Shown: one piece after another, positions 17,764-25,646 of the stretch
Layout: each line of letters begins with the position of its first letter
Numbering within the stretch: the first letter of the stretch is position 1
IMG/VR virus record: IMGVR_UViG_3300013132_000023
Coordinates: 62,001-126,000 of that record
Length of the DNA: 64,000 bases
Source of the DNA: a virus
Reading direction: 5' to 3' (one strand)
Made by a program: the position numbers and the translations under genes
Notes under the pieces: generated by a model
Seen by the model: the letters and a program-made list of their open reading frames with translations, nothing else
Databases searched by the model: none
What the model was told of the DNA's origin: nothing

Positions 17764-18779
17764 GTAAGACAGCGATTATTACTGGTGTTACGGGTCAAGA
17801 CGGTTTCTATCTTACACATTACCTGCTTGGGTTAGGATATCGCGTTGTTGGATTACTCCGTCGCACGTCTCTTCCTACCGATGGAAGACTGCGTACTTTG
17901 ATGGGTAGTCCTAATCTACACTTGGTTAATGCTGACATCACTGACATTTCAAGCATTCAACAAGTAGTGCGTCAGTTTAAGCCACATGAATTCTATCACT
18001 TGGCGGCACAAAGTCATGTTGCTATGTCGTGGAAATATCCTTTAGCTACTTCTGAAATCACTGGTCTTGGTGTTCTCAATTGCTTAGAAGCTATTCGTAC
18101 AGAAGCTCCGGAGTGTCGCTTCTATTTTGCTGGAAGTAGTGAACAATTTGGTAATCCCATTTTCGAGGGCAAGACAAAGGCCCTTAATGAGGATTCTCCT
18201 ATGGAACCGGAATCGCCTTACGCGGCTGCAAAGGTCTTTGGTTTCAATATGTCAAGAGTGTACCGTAGGTCGTTCAATATGTTTGCGTCCTGCGGTATTT
18301 TGTTTAACCACGAATCCCCCGTTCGTGGAGAAGAGTTTGTAACACGTAAGATCACGAAAGGTCTTGCTCGTGTAAAATGGGGATTGCAAAGTCATGTTGA
18401 ATTAGGCAACATGAATGCGTGCAGAGATTGGGGATTTGCTGGTGATTATGTGCGTGCTATGCACGCAATGCTACAGTACGACAAGCCTGATGATTTTGTT
18501 ATTGCAACTGGCAAAGCCTATAGTGTCAATATGTTTTTTGATACTTGCTGTTTGTGGTTTGAATTAGATAGAGAAAAGGTCTATCGAAACAATCCGGCAT
18601 TTAATCGTCCGAAGGACGTTGAGGTTTTACTTGGAGACAGTACTAAAGCTACTAACTTGTTAGGTTGGGAGCCTACGTGTGACTTCTATAATCTTGTTGA
18701 CAAGATGTGTAGATACGATTACCACTTGCAGTCGCCAGATAGCTTGCAATCTCGCATGGCAGATGAATATCTTTTCTAG
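17760..18779 (+). CDS. gmd: GDP-mannose 4,6-dehydratase
   Basis: A 339-residue extended SDR enzyme. TAIITGVTGQDGFYLTHYLL is the Gmd cofactor loop, FKPHEFYHLAAQSHVAMSW the second landmark, FYFAGSSEQFGNP holds the catalytic Ser/Glu and SPYAAAKVFGFNM the YxxxK. NHESPVRGEEFVTRKIT and NACRDWGFAGDYVRAMHAM are strongly characteristic. It converts GDP-mannose to GDP-4-keto-6-deoxymannose, the direct substrate of the upstream enzyme, and is length-typical. Confidence 0.95.
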   Translation: MSKTAIITGVTGQDGFYLTHYLLGLGYRVVGLLRRTSLPTDGRLRTLMGSPNLHLVNADITDISSIQQVVRQFKPHEFYHLAAQSHVAMSWKYPLATSEITGLGVLNCLEAIRTEAPECRFYFAGSSEQFGNPIFEGKTKALNEDSPMEPESPYAAAKVFGFNMSRVYRRSFNMFASCGILFNHESPVRGEEFVTRKITKGLARVKWGLQSHVELGNMNACRDWGFAGDYVRAMHAMLQYDKPDDFVIATGKAYSVNMFFDTCCLWFELDREKVYRNNPAFNRPKDVEVLLGDSTKATNLLGWEPTCDFYNLVDKMCRYDYHLQSPDSLQSRMADEYLF

Positions 18780-18788
18780 GAGTTTAGT

Positions 18789-19457
18789 ATGAAGAAACCT
18801 GATAATGAAGAACATAAGATTACGGATCGTGAAAAGCGTGCGTGGCAGACTGGTAAGAAAAGACCTGCTCGTCGAAGACCAAGTTTGACTACTGCTCAGC
18901 GTATTGAATTCTTGGATCTTGTAGCTCGCATGGCTCCCGCTTCCGAGTTTGAGCGTAAGTTGAATTTGACATCGGGAGACGTTGAATTTTACAGTAACGA
19001 ACTGAACGTAAAAAGCCAACAAGAAGCACGTCGCATGCATCGTCAAATGAAGCATGAAAATAAAGAGCTTATTGAGGCTAAGGCCATAGCCGAAAACAAG
19101 AAAGTACGTGAAGCTGAGGCCACCGCTCAGCAGCGTCTTGATGAAATTGCTGCCCGCAGAGAAGCTGTTCGTCCTGTTAAAAAGCCCGATGTGCTGGCTA
19201 TCAAAACAGAAGACGCCGAACGTCAACGTCGTCTAGCTGAACAACAGGCGAAGACAGATGTTCCTGCAAAAGAATGGCAATTGCCTGTCGAAGGAACGGA
19301 AGCTCAGCGTCACGAACAAATTGATCGTTTTCGTCGCGAACTCTTGTATCATGGCTTTTCTTTTGTTCGCAAGAAGTACAACGCTACTAATGCACAAATC
19401 AAGTTTGAAGCCCAACGTCTTGGTCTAAAGATTAATTGGGAAGTTGTGCGTAGATGA
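18789..19457 (+). CDS. Hypothetical basic coiled-coil protein
   Basis: A 222-residue protein, not recognised. It has a strongly basic N-terminus (KRPARRRPS), a helix-turn-helix-like stretch at ~35-65 (LVARMAPASEFERKLNLTSG), a long charged coiled-coil-like middle rich in Glu, Ala and Arg, and a similar short helical module at the C-terminus (ELLYHGFSFVRKKYNAT). The start has a good AGGAG. It may bind nucleic acid. Coupled to the next, DNA-binding-like gene. Confidence 0.6.
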   Translation: MKKPDNEEHKITDREKRAWQTGKKRPARRRPSLTTAQRIEFLDLVARMAPASEFERKLNLTSGDVEFYSNELNVKSQQEARRMHRQMKHENKELIEAKAIAENKKVREAEATAQQRLDEIAARREAVRPVKKPDVLAIKTEDAERQRRLAEQQAKTDVPAKEWQLPVEGTEAQRHEQIDRFRRELLYHGFSFVRKKYNATNAQIKFEAQRLGLKINWEVVRR

Positions 19458-20176
19458 AGTTTACCAAAGATGCATTAGAAGAGCTTTACGACTCTATGTC
19501 CATTGATGAAATGGCAGAGCATCTTGGTATGGCGAAATCTACTCTGTATTACCACATGCGTAAACTAGGCGTGCAGCGTCGATCTAAGAGTGACGCACAA
19601 GCGAGACACCTTGAGCATTCGCCACATCAGCGTGTTGGCAAGTCTCATTCTGATAAAACAAAAGAACGGATTGCTAATGGTACACGCGAGTTTTGGGAAT
19701 CAGAACGTGGTCAAGAGCAAAAGAAAGCGTTGGGAGACTTACGTCGTAACGAGTGGAAAGATCGTTCGCCCAAACAGCGTCTAACTGTTCTTGATAGACT
19801 ACAATCGGCAGCAAGGCCGGTACCAGGAAGCTTGTCTAAGTTTGGTCTTAAATTGGCTGACTTTTTGCAGAAGTTCGAGACTGTTCAAACCGGAATCAGG
19901 TTGACGCCGAGTCATGTCTCTGATATCATTCTTGAAGATCGCAAGGTGGTCGTAGAGCTACTTTTGCCAATCAGTGTTTATGGTGAAGAACAAGAACACA
20001 AGATTGGGAATCGTTATGATCGTCTTGTTTCTGAACTTGGTGACGCTGGTTACAGGGTCGTGATTGTGGAAGACCGTTCCAATTCTTTGTCAAGGGCTCG
20101 GTGTCAACGAGTCTATGACGAGCTTGTTTCTTTTTTCGAACAGAAGACTTTACAACACACGAGAATCGTGTCATAA
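19454..20176 (+). CDS. HTH protein with NUMOD3-like and endonuclease-like segments
   Basis: A 240-residue protein. Residues ~8-45 form a helix-turn-helix (IDEMAEHLGMAKSTLYYHM). Next is GKSHSDKTKERIANGTREFW, close to the NUMOD3 DNA-binding module of homing endonucleases. The C-terminal ~90 residues (ILEDRKVVVELLLPIS, DRLVSELGDAGYRVVIVEDR) resemble the strand-helix order of Vsr/PD-(D/E)XK nucleases, though I cannot point to a full catalytic set. It could be a homing-type endonuclease or a regulator. Confidence 0.55.
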   Translation: MKFTKDALEELYDSMSIDEMAEHLGMAKSTLYYHMRKLGVQRRSKSDAQARHLEHSPHQRVGKSHSDKTKERIANGTREFWESERGQEQKKALGDLRRNEWKDRSPKQRLTVLDRLQSAARPVPGSLSKFGLKLADFLQKFETVQTGIRLTPSHVSDIILEDRKVVVELLLPISVYGEEQEHKIGNRYDRLVSELGDAGYRVVIVEDRSNSLSRARCQRVYDELVSFFEQKTLQHTRIVS

Positions 20177-20177
20177 T
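20149..20177 (+). promoter_or_regulatory. Promoter upstream of the Rad52-like gene
   Basis: TTTACA (20149-20154), a 17-nt spacer and CATAAT (20172-20177), five of six matches in each box. The next ATG is at 20184, 6 nt after the -10 box, so the predicted +1 coincides with the start codon. No Shine-Dalgarno sequence is present. Confidence 0.65.
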
Positions 20178-20183
20178 TTGAAC

Positions 20184-20861
20184 ATGACTGAGAACAAATC
20201 AAGACGTGGGACTAATTGGGAACAACAGCTACGCGATAATGAGAAGGCTCTTCGTCGCGAAGAAAACGAGGAAATTTCTGTTGTGCTCTTGGCTGGTTTA
20301 CAGCGATTAGCGGAAGAAGCTGGTATTGTATCGTCTGATTGCGATATTCGAACGCCGTCTGACTCAATGGTACAAGCTATTTACCGTGTGACTTTTACGG
20401 ACGGTACAACCTGGGTTGGTACAGCAGATTGCAACGCTAAAAACACCAAGGGGCGTTACTTGCATTATCCAACCGCTGTTGCCGAATCGCGAGCAGAAGC
20501 ACGTTGTCTTCGTAAGGCTCTAGGTATTCGTATGTTGTCTGCCGAAGAGCTTGGACTACGCGAGGGCTTTGGTTCAATTGAAGCTTCGCCATCCGGTAAG
20601 GCTGACTCACAAATGATTGCAGCTATTACGAAGCTGTGTGAAACTCGTGGCGTTGTTGCTGCTGCCGTTCTAGAAGAAGTGATTGAAGATCAAGAACGTG
20701 CTTCATCGATTTTTGAATTGTCCGAACTAACCACGTTAGAGGCACAACGTGCCCTTGCGTGGCTTAATGAACAAGTAACAAAGAAGACTGGTCAACAGTC
20801 GGCTAAATCTTCTCGTGATGCTCGTAAGGCTGAATTGACTGCAAGATTGGAGAACCAATGA
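20184..20861 (+). CDS. Rad52-like single-strand annealing protein (tentative)
   Basis: A 225-residue protein. The central part reads VTFTDGTTWVGTADCNAKN, then HYPTAVAESRAEARCLRKAL and MLSAEELGL. An E-x-RA-x-A-R-x-LR-x-AL helix after a small beta sheet is typical of phage Rad52/ERF-like annealing proteins. The C-terminus is a charged Ala-rich tail. The ATG at 20184 follows the promoter directly; a longer frame would overlap the preceding gene. Its neighbour, a zinc protein, is often found with such genes. The assignment is by pattern only. Confidence 0.55.
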   Translation: MTENKSRRGTNWEQQLRDNEKALRREENEEISVVLLAGLQRLAEEAGIVSSDCDIRTPSDSMVQAIYRVTFTDGTTWVGTADCNAKNTKGRYLHYPTAVAESRAEARCLRKALGIRMLSAEELGLREGFGSIEASPSGKADSQMIAAITKLCETRGVVAAAVLEEVIEDQERASSIFELSELTTLEAQRALAWLNEQVTKKTGQQSAKSSRDARKAELTARLENQ

Positions 20862-21202
20862 AAGTACGATATACGTCAGGTGATGGTCGTTTGAGTGTTG
20901 AGGTCGAGGGCGAAAACCAAAAGAGCGTGTTCGGTGAAATCGCACGCTTTCAAGAAGTTTTTGAACATACTATTTGTGGTAAGTGTAATGGTCAAGATCT
21001 TCGCTTCGTTGTTCGTAACGTTAGTGACAATGACTTCTATGAAATCCACTGCGTAAATCCCAAGTGTCGTGCTCGTCTTGCATTTGGTCAACACAAGGGC
21101 AAGGAAGGTACTCTATTCCCGCGTCGTAAGGATGATAGCGGTGGATGGCTACCGAACGGTGGTTGGGTAAAGTTCAATCCGCAAACTGGAAAGGAAGAAT
21201 AA
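20858..21202 (+). CDS. Zinc-ribbon protein, 114 residues
   Basis: CGKC at ~40 and CVNPKC at ~65 form a four-cysteine zinc site. The segment RARLAFGQHKGKEGTLFPRR is a phage-conserved tail. It is coupled to the Rad52-like gene by ATGA and to the next gene by TAATG, suggesting a job in the same recombination or replication step. Exact function unknown. Confidence 0.7.
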   Translation: MKVRYTSGDGRLSVEVEGENQKSVFGEIARFQEVFEHTICGKCNGQDLRFVVRNVSDNDFYEIHCVNPKCRARLAFGQHKGKEGTLFPRRKDDSGGWLPNGGWVKFNPQTGKEE

Positions 21203-21792
21203 TGACGCTTTCTTTTGACGAATATCAATTACAGGCAGCAAAAACTGCTGTTTATCCTAGACAGTTTGTTTTGACGCATGGTCAAGAAACCACACCGGGG
21301 GCATCTTGTATTTATCCTGTCTTTGGTTTGTGTGGTGAAATTGGTGAAGTTTGTCAAGTTCTTACGGATAGACTTGGGTTGTCTGTAGATCTTGAAAAAG
21401 AATGCGGCGACGTGCTATGGTACATTGCTGCAATTTGTTCTGATCTATCTATCAAAATGAGTCAAGTTGCTGAATGTGATACGTTTGAGGCTTTCGCACA
21501 CGGTGCATGGGTTGTTAGTCCGTTATCTACAGCCGGTATTTTACAAGAGCTTTTTATTGCCGCAGGTACCATTGCCGAAGCAACTAAAAAGACTATACGC
21601 GATTCAGGTGGTATAGTTACGCCAGAACGTTTAAAAGTAATTGTTGCCGCACTAAGACGCGTTTTGGTAGCTCTTCGTTCAATTTGTATTCACAAGAGCT
21701 TGAATATTGCAAGTGCTGCTAATGGCAACCTTGCTAAATTAGCTGCTCGTGCTGCAAAGGGTACGATTCAAGGAAGTGGCGATAACCGATGA
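21202..21792 (+). CDS. MazG-like nucleoside triphosphate pyrophosphohydrolase
   Basis: A 196-residue helical protein. YPVFGLCGEIGEVCQVLTD and LEKECGDVLWYIAAICSDL give the E-x2-E and E-x2-D metal sites of the MazG/dUTPase-like fold. MazG enzymes hydrolyse NTPs or dNTPs and in phages may lower ppGpp. The second half is Ala-rich and without clear motifs, so the protein is longer than a minimal MazG domain. The ATG at 21202 overlaps the previous stop (TAATG). Confidence 0.75.
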   Translation: MTLSFDEYQLQAAKTAVYPRQFVLTHGQETTPGASCIYPVFGLCGEIGEVCQVLTDRLGLSVDLEKECGDVLWYIAAICSDLSIKMSQVAECDTFEAFAHGAWVVSPLSTAGILQELFIAAGTIAEATKKTIRDSGGIVTPERLKVIVAALRRVLVALRSICIHKSLNIASAANGNLAKLAARAAKGTIQGSGDNR

Positions 21793-22076
21793 GACGTGTC
21801 GGCGGCAAAACTGCGGACATGCGGATGTTTAAATGTCCGCAGTGCAATAAACTACGCATGGTGCGTCCTTTTGATCACGTAGTTAGTACGGAGACTCGCG
21901 AGTACAAATCGCGTGACGGTAATACTGTAACTCTATTGATTGATGTTTGTGATCACTGTAGGGCGAGTAATTACAGAAAGCATTTCGAGCATTCGCAAGC
22001 TGACGTAAGACGTATCATGAAAGCGATCAAAGATCAAAAACAACTTGAAGGCGAATCCTTAGAAGATCTTTTGTAA
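21789..22076 (+). CDS. Small zinc-binding protein
   Basis: A 95-residue basic protein with CPQC at ~17 and CDHC at ~54, a likely treble-clef or ribbon zinc site, followed by a charged helix. Overlaps both neighbours. Function not known. Confidence 0.65.
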   Translation: MRRVGGKTADMRMFKCPQCNKLRMVRPFDHVVSTETREYKSRDGNTVTLLIDVCDHCRASNYRKHFEHSQADVRRIMKAIKDQKQLEGESLEDLL

Positions 22077-23305
22077 TGGCTCAACATAGCAACTATTGGT
22101 TCGGTACGTGTCCAACGAGACATCTAGTTACCGCAGGGCTGGTTCGTAACGTTGATGTTTTAATCATAGGTGGTGGTATAGCTGGCGTAAGCGTACTCTA
22201 TCAACTATTACAAGCTGGCATTACTAACGCATATCTTGTAGAAGATTCGACCATTGCCTTTCATGCGTCTGGTCGTAGCAGTGGTCAGCTAATGATGCGT
22301 GGAGCTAAGCTGTTCTCGCAAATGCTTAAGGAAGAAGGACTTGAGTACTTGCAGTTCATGCTAGACAACAATAAACGCTTTCTTAGTGGTTTGCGTAACG
22401 TATCTTTTGATACCGATCTTCGTGATACTGGTGGTTTGCGTTTAGCTGTGTCTGAAAAGGAATTCGACCTTTTAAAAGAAGAGGCCGATTTTTTGAACAC
22501 GCACGCCAACATTAGTTGTCCTGTACTTACGTCAGATCAAATACAGGGTTTATTACCTAACACGAATTGTATCGGTGGTATCTATGTACCTATAGAAGCA
22601 ACCTTTAATCCGTACAAGGTTGTAAACGGGATGCGTGAGTTTATTGAACGCAAAGGACCGAGAGTCCTTACAGATTGCCAAGTTACGAACGTCGTTCGAA
22701 CTGACGATGATAGTTTCAGTGTTTCAATTCGACACAAAGGAACTATCAAGGCCAAGAAGATAGTGTATTGTACGAACGCATATACACCAGAACTTGTACC
22801 AGAACTATCTCGGACCATGATTGGTTTTCGTGGACAGATGGTTGCAACAGATTTCATTCCCGAAGAATTGTTGCAAGCACTTCCTCAGTCTAGTGTCTCT
22901 TGTAATGACTGTAATGAGTATTGGCGTCTTCATAGCGGACGCTTACTTGTTGGCGGCATGAGACACGCTGTTCGCGGTAATCAGTTTAACATTCTAGAAG
23001 ATGGCGAGGTCAGTCCTGCTGTTTATGACAGGTTGCGTGATTTTGTAAATCGCACGCTGCCTATTGTCAAAGACGTAAAGTTTACGCACACTTGGTCTGG
23101 TATCATGTGTGCTACGCCAGATCAAATGCCGCTTATTGGTGTGTTGCCAAATCGACCAGATGAATACATTTTTGGTGGTTTTAATGGATACGGTTTTGGG
23201 CACGCATTACAGGGCAGCGTCATTATCAAAGACTTTATCACCCAAGGTGAGTCTTCGTGTGCTGGCGTAAGTTTGTTTAATCCTGCTCGATTCACGGAGA
23301 ATTAA
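22076..23305 (+). CDS. FAD-dependent amine/amino-acid oxidase (DAO family)
   Basis: A 409-residue flavoprotein of the D-amino-acid oxidase/glycine oxidase/PuuB family. VDVLIIGGGIAGVSVLYQLL is the dinucleotide-binding fold at ~28-50, ASGRSSGQLMMRGAKL the flavin contact and EYIFGGFNGYGFGHALQGS the C-terminal FAD motif. These enzymes oxidise amines such as glycine, sarcosine or gamma-glutamylputrescine and release H2O2. The gene is full length and intact, between small zinc proteins and ribonucleotide reductase. The substrate cannot be deduced. Such a gene is rare in phages. Confidence 0.88.
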   Translation: MAQHSNYWFGTCPTRHLVTAGLVRNVDVLIIGGGIAGVSVLYQLLQAGITNAYLVEDSTIAFHASGRSSGQLMMRGAKLFSQMLKEEGLEYLQFMLDNNKRFLSGLRNVSFDTDLRDTGGLRLAVSEKEFDLLKEEADFLNTHANISCPVLTSDQIQGLLPNTNCIGGIYVPIEATFNPYKVVNGMREFIERKGPRVLTDCQVTNVVRTDDDSFSVSIRHKGTIKAKKIVYCTNAYTPELVPELSRTMIGFRGQMVATDFIPEELLQALPQSSVSCNDCNEYWRLHSGRLLVGGMRHAVRGNQFNILEDGEVSPAVYDRLRDFVNRTLPIVKDVKFTHTWSGIMCATPDQMPLIGVLPNRPDEYIFGGFNGYGFGHALQGSVIIKDFITQGESSCAGVSLFNPARFTEN

Positions 23306-23310
23306 TAGAT

Positions 23311-25263
23311 ATGTTTGAAATTGCAACACCTTCGTTTCATTTGCCTGAGTCTTTCATTACTGCGTACAAGGGAAAGCAACCTGATTGGGGGCCTCTTGGT
23401 TACTTTACTTTTAAGCGTACTTACGCTAGAGTAATAGAGCATGAAAATAGAACGGAAGAATATTGGGAAACGGTACGTCGCGTTGTAGAGGGTACTTTTT
23501 CTATTCAGAAGAATCATTGTAAGCGTAATCATTTGCCTTGGGATGAACGCAAGGCTCAGCGTACAGCTAAGCGTATGTTTGAATTGATGTGGGACTTCCG
23601 GTTCCTTCCGCCTGGACGTGGTTTGTGGGCGATGGGAACTAAGTATGTACAAGAACGTGGTGGAGCTTGTCTCAATAACTGTGCTTTCGTTAGTACGATT
23701 GATATTGATAAGAATGCCGCCAAGCCTTTCTTGTTCTTGATGGACATGAGTATGGTTGGTGTTGGGGTAGGCTTCGACACAGCGGGTGCTAATAAGTGCG
23801 AAGTTTTGACACCTAATGGTACTGTTGAAGTAGTAGTTGAAGATAGTCGCGAAGGATGGGTTGATGCTCTTCGTGTATTACTAGAAGCATTTACTAAGGG
23901 CGGTCCATTGCCGTCTTATGACACGAGCCTCGTGCGTAAAGCAGGAAAACCTATTGCTGGTTTTGGTGGAACCGCTAGTGGTCCTGAGCCATTGATTGAA
24001 ATGCTCAATGACATTCGAGCAATTCTTGAGGCTAGAATTGGCGAGTTCTTAAACTCTGCTGATATCGTAGACATTGGCAATTTGATTGGTCGTTGTGTTG
24101 TTGCCGGTAATGTAAGACGCTCTGCTGAAATTGTTTTCGGCGACCCCAATGACGAAGTGTTTTCGCTTTTGAAGCAAGACAAAGAAAAGCTCATGCATCA
24201 TCGCTGGGCTTCAAACAACAGTATTTTTGCACAAGTTGGCATGGATTACGAATGGCACGCTCAGCAAACTGCTGTCAATGGCGAGCCGGGTTACATGTGG
24301 CTTGACAATGCTCGTGCCTTTGGTCGTATGAAAGATCCTGCTGACTGGAAAGACAAGGATGCCGTTGGTGGAAACCCATGTTTAGAACAGACATTACATA
24401 ACTATGAATTGTGTACATTGGTTGAAACCTTCCCTTCTAGACACGCTAATCTTGATGAGTATCTTGAAACTCTAAAGATCGCTTATTTGTATGCGAAGAC
24501 CGTAACTCTTGTGCCCACTCACTGGTCAGAAACAAACTCAGTGATGGCACGCAATCGCCGCATTGGCTTGAGTCAGTCTGGCATCATTAAGGCTTTCGGT
24601 CGCCACGGTCGTCGTGAGATTTTGCATTGGTGTGATCGTGGTTACGAATTCATCAATGGTCTTGATGTTCAGTATTCAAATTGGATGGGTATTCCTCGTT
24701 CAATCAAGAAGACTTCCGTGAAGCCGAGCGGTACTATTAGCTTGTTGCCGGGTGAGCCTCCGGGTATTCATTATCCGCACTCTGAATACTACATTCGTCG
24801 TATTCGCGTAGGCGTGCATTCTGTTTTGTGGCGTCTTGCCGAACAGGCTGGGTATCATGTTGAACCAGCCGTTGGTCAAGAAGATAGTACGATGGTTGTA
24901 TCCTTCCCTATTAAAGAAGAATTCTTCGTACGTTCTAAAGACGACGTTTCAATTTGGGAGCAAGTTGCTAATGCTGTTGCTTATCAGCGTTTTTGGGCCG
25001 ACAATCAAGTATCGATTACGGTTACATTCTCGCCGTCTGAAAAAGCAGACATCAAGCACACGTTAGAGCTTTACGAAGACGCTCTCAAGGGCATTTCTTT
25101 CTTGCCGATTGAAGAGCATGGATATGTTCAAGCACCGTACGAAACGATTACGGCTGAACAGTATCTAGATATGACAAGAAACCTTAAACCGATTGATATG
25201 AACGCTTCGCTAGAAAAGGCGGCGGCTCCTAAGGGTTGCGACGGAGAAACTTGCGTAATTTGA
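23311..25263 (+). CDS. nrdJ: Adenosylcobalamin-dependent ribonucleotide reductase (class II, monomeric type)
   Basis: A 650-residue enzyme resembling the Lactobacillus leichmannii RTPR type. Landmarks are LGYFTFKRTYAR, PPGRGLWAMGT, GGACLNNCAFVST, GFGGTASGPEPLIEML, VVAGNVRRSAEIVFG, LMHHRWASNNS, NPCLEQ with the active-site Cys and Glu (usually NPCGE), SVKPSGTISLLPGEPPG-like loop and the redox pair CDGETC at the extreme C-terminus. It reduces ribonucleotides with coenzyme B12 and needs no oxygen. Together with ThyX it supplies dNTPs for phage replication. Confidence 0.95.
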   Translation: MFEIATPSFHLPESFITAYKGKQPDWGPLGYFTFKRTYARVIEHENRTEEYWETVRRVVEGTFSIQKNHCKRNHLPWDERKAQRTAKRMFELMWDFRFLPPGRGLWAMGTKYVQERGGACLNNCAFVSTIDIDKNAAKPFLFLMDMSMVGVGVGFDTAGANKCEVLTPNGTVEVVVEDSREGWVDALRVLLEAFTKGGPLPSYDTSLVRKAGKPIAGFGGTASGPEPLIEMLNDIRAILEARIGEFLNSADIVDIGNLIGRCVVAGNVRRSAEIVFGDPNDEVFSLLKQDKEKLMHHRWASNNSIFAQVGMDYEWHAQQTAVNGEPGYMWLDNARAFGRMKDPADWKDKDAVGGNPCLEQTLHNYELCTLVETFPSRHANLDEYLETLKIAYLYAKTVTLVPTHWSETNSVMARNRRIGLSQSGIIKAFGRHGRREILHWCDRGYEFINGLDVQYSNWMGIPRSIKKTSVKPSGTISLLPGEPPGIHYPHSEYYIRRIRVGVHSVLWRLAEQAGYHVEPAVGQEDSTMVVSFPIKEEFFVRSKDDVSIWEQVANAVAYQRFWADNQVSITVTFSPSEKADIKHTLELYEDALKGISFLPIEEHGYVQAPYETITAEQYLDMTRNLKPIDMNASLEKAAAPKGCDGETCVI

Positions 25264-25292
25264 TTGACAGTTGTATACCAACTGCGTATAAT
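25264..25292 (+). promoter_or_regulatory. Perfect-consensus sigma-70 promoter
   Basis: TTGACA (25264-25269), exactly 17 nt, TATAAT (25287-25292): both hexamers and the spacing equal the consensus. It begins one base after the ribonucleotide reductase stop. The ATG at 25302 is 9 nt beyond the -10 box, so the leader is at most a few nt. Confidence 0.85.
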
Positions 25293-25301
25293 TAAGCTAC
25301 T

Positions 25302-25625
25302 ATGAGTCAACCTACGCCTCGTGAGAAGTTTGTACTTACCTTTCCCCATGATGAGAAGGGTCAAGAAATTCAATTCCGTTTCATGCTAACTCTTAGCAAG
25401 AAACTTAGTGTCAAGATTGGTGAAGAAACCATTCAGGAACGTCTTGTTAGAGCCCTTGGTACCTTGGATGGTATTGATGGCATGGCTTTTGGTGCCGGTC
25501 GATATACTGTTGAAGTAACCGTTGCTCGTACCTTTGACGCACAAGAAGTCTTGACGGAGTTAAAGGCTCGTCTTGAAAATGATGTTTTAAGTGAAATTAT
25601 TCGTCCACCCGTCTTAATGTCTTGA
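25302..25625 (+). CDS. Hypothetical protein, 107 residues
   Basis: Not recognised. Two short strands and helices (FVLTFPHDEKGQEIQFRFML, VEVTVARTFDAQEVL) suggest a small alpha/beta protein. It is remarkable mainly because it is driven by a perfect-consensus promoter, so it may be an early or abundant product. No Shine-Dalgarno sequence precedes it. Confidence 0.65.
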   Translation: MSQPTPREKFVLTFPHDEKGQEIQFRFMLTLSKKLSVKIGEETIQERLVRALGTLDGIDGMAFGAGRYTVEVTVARTFDAQEVLTELKARLENDVLSEIIRPPVLMS

Positions 25626-25646
25626 TTGTTCTTCTAGGAATACAAC

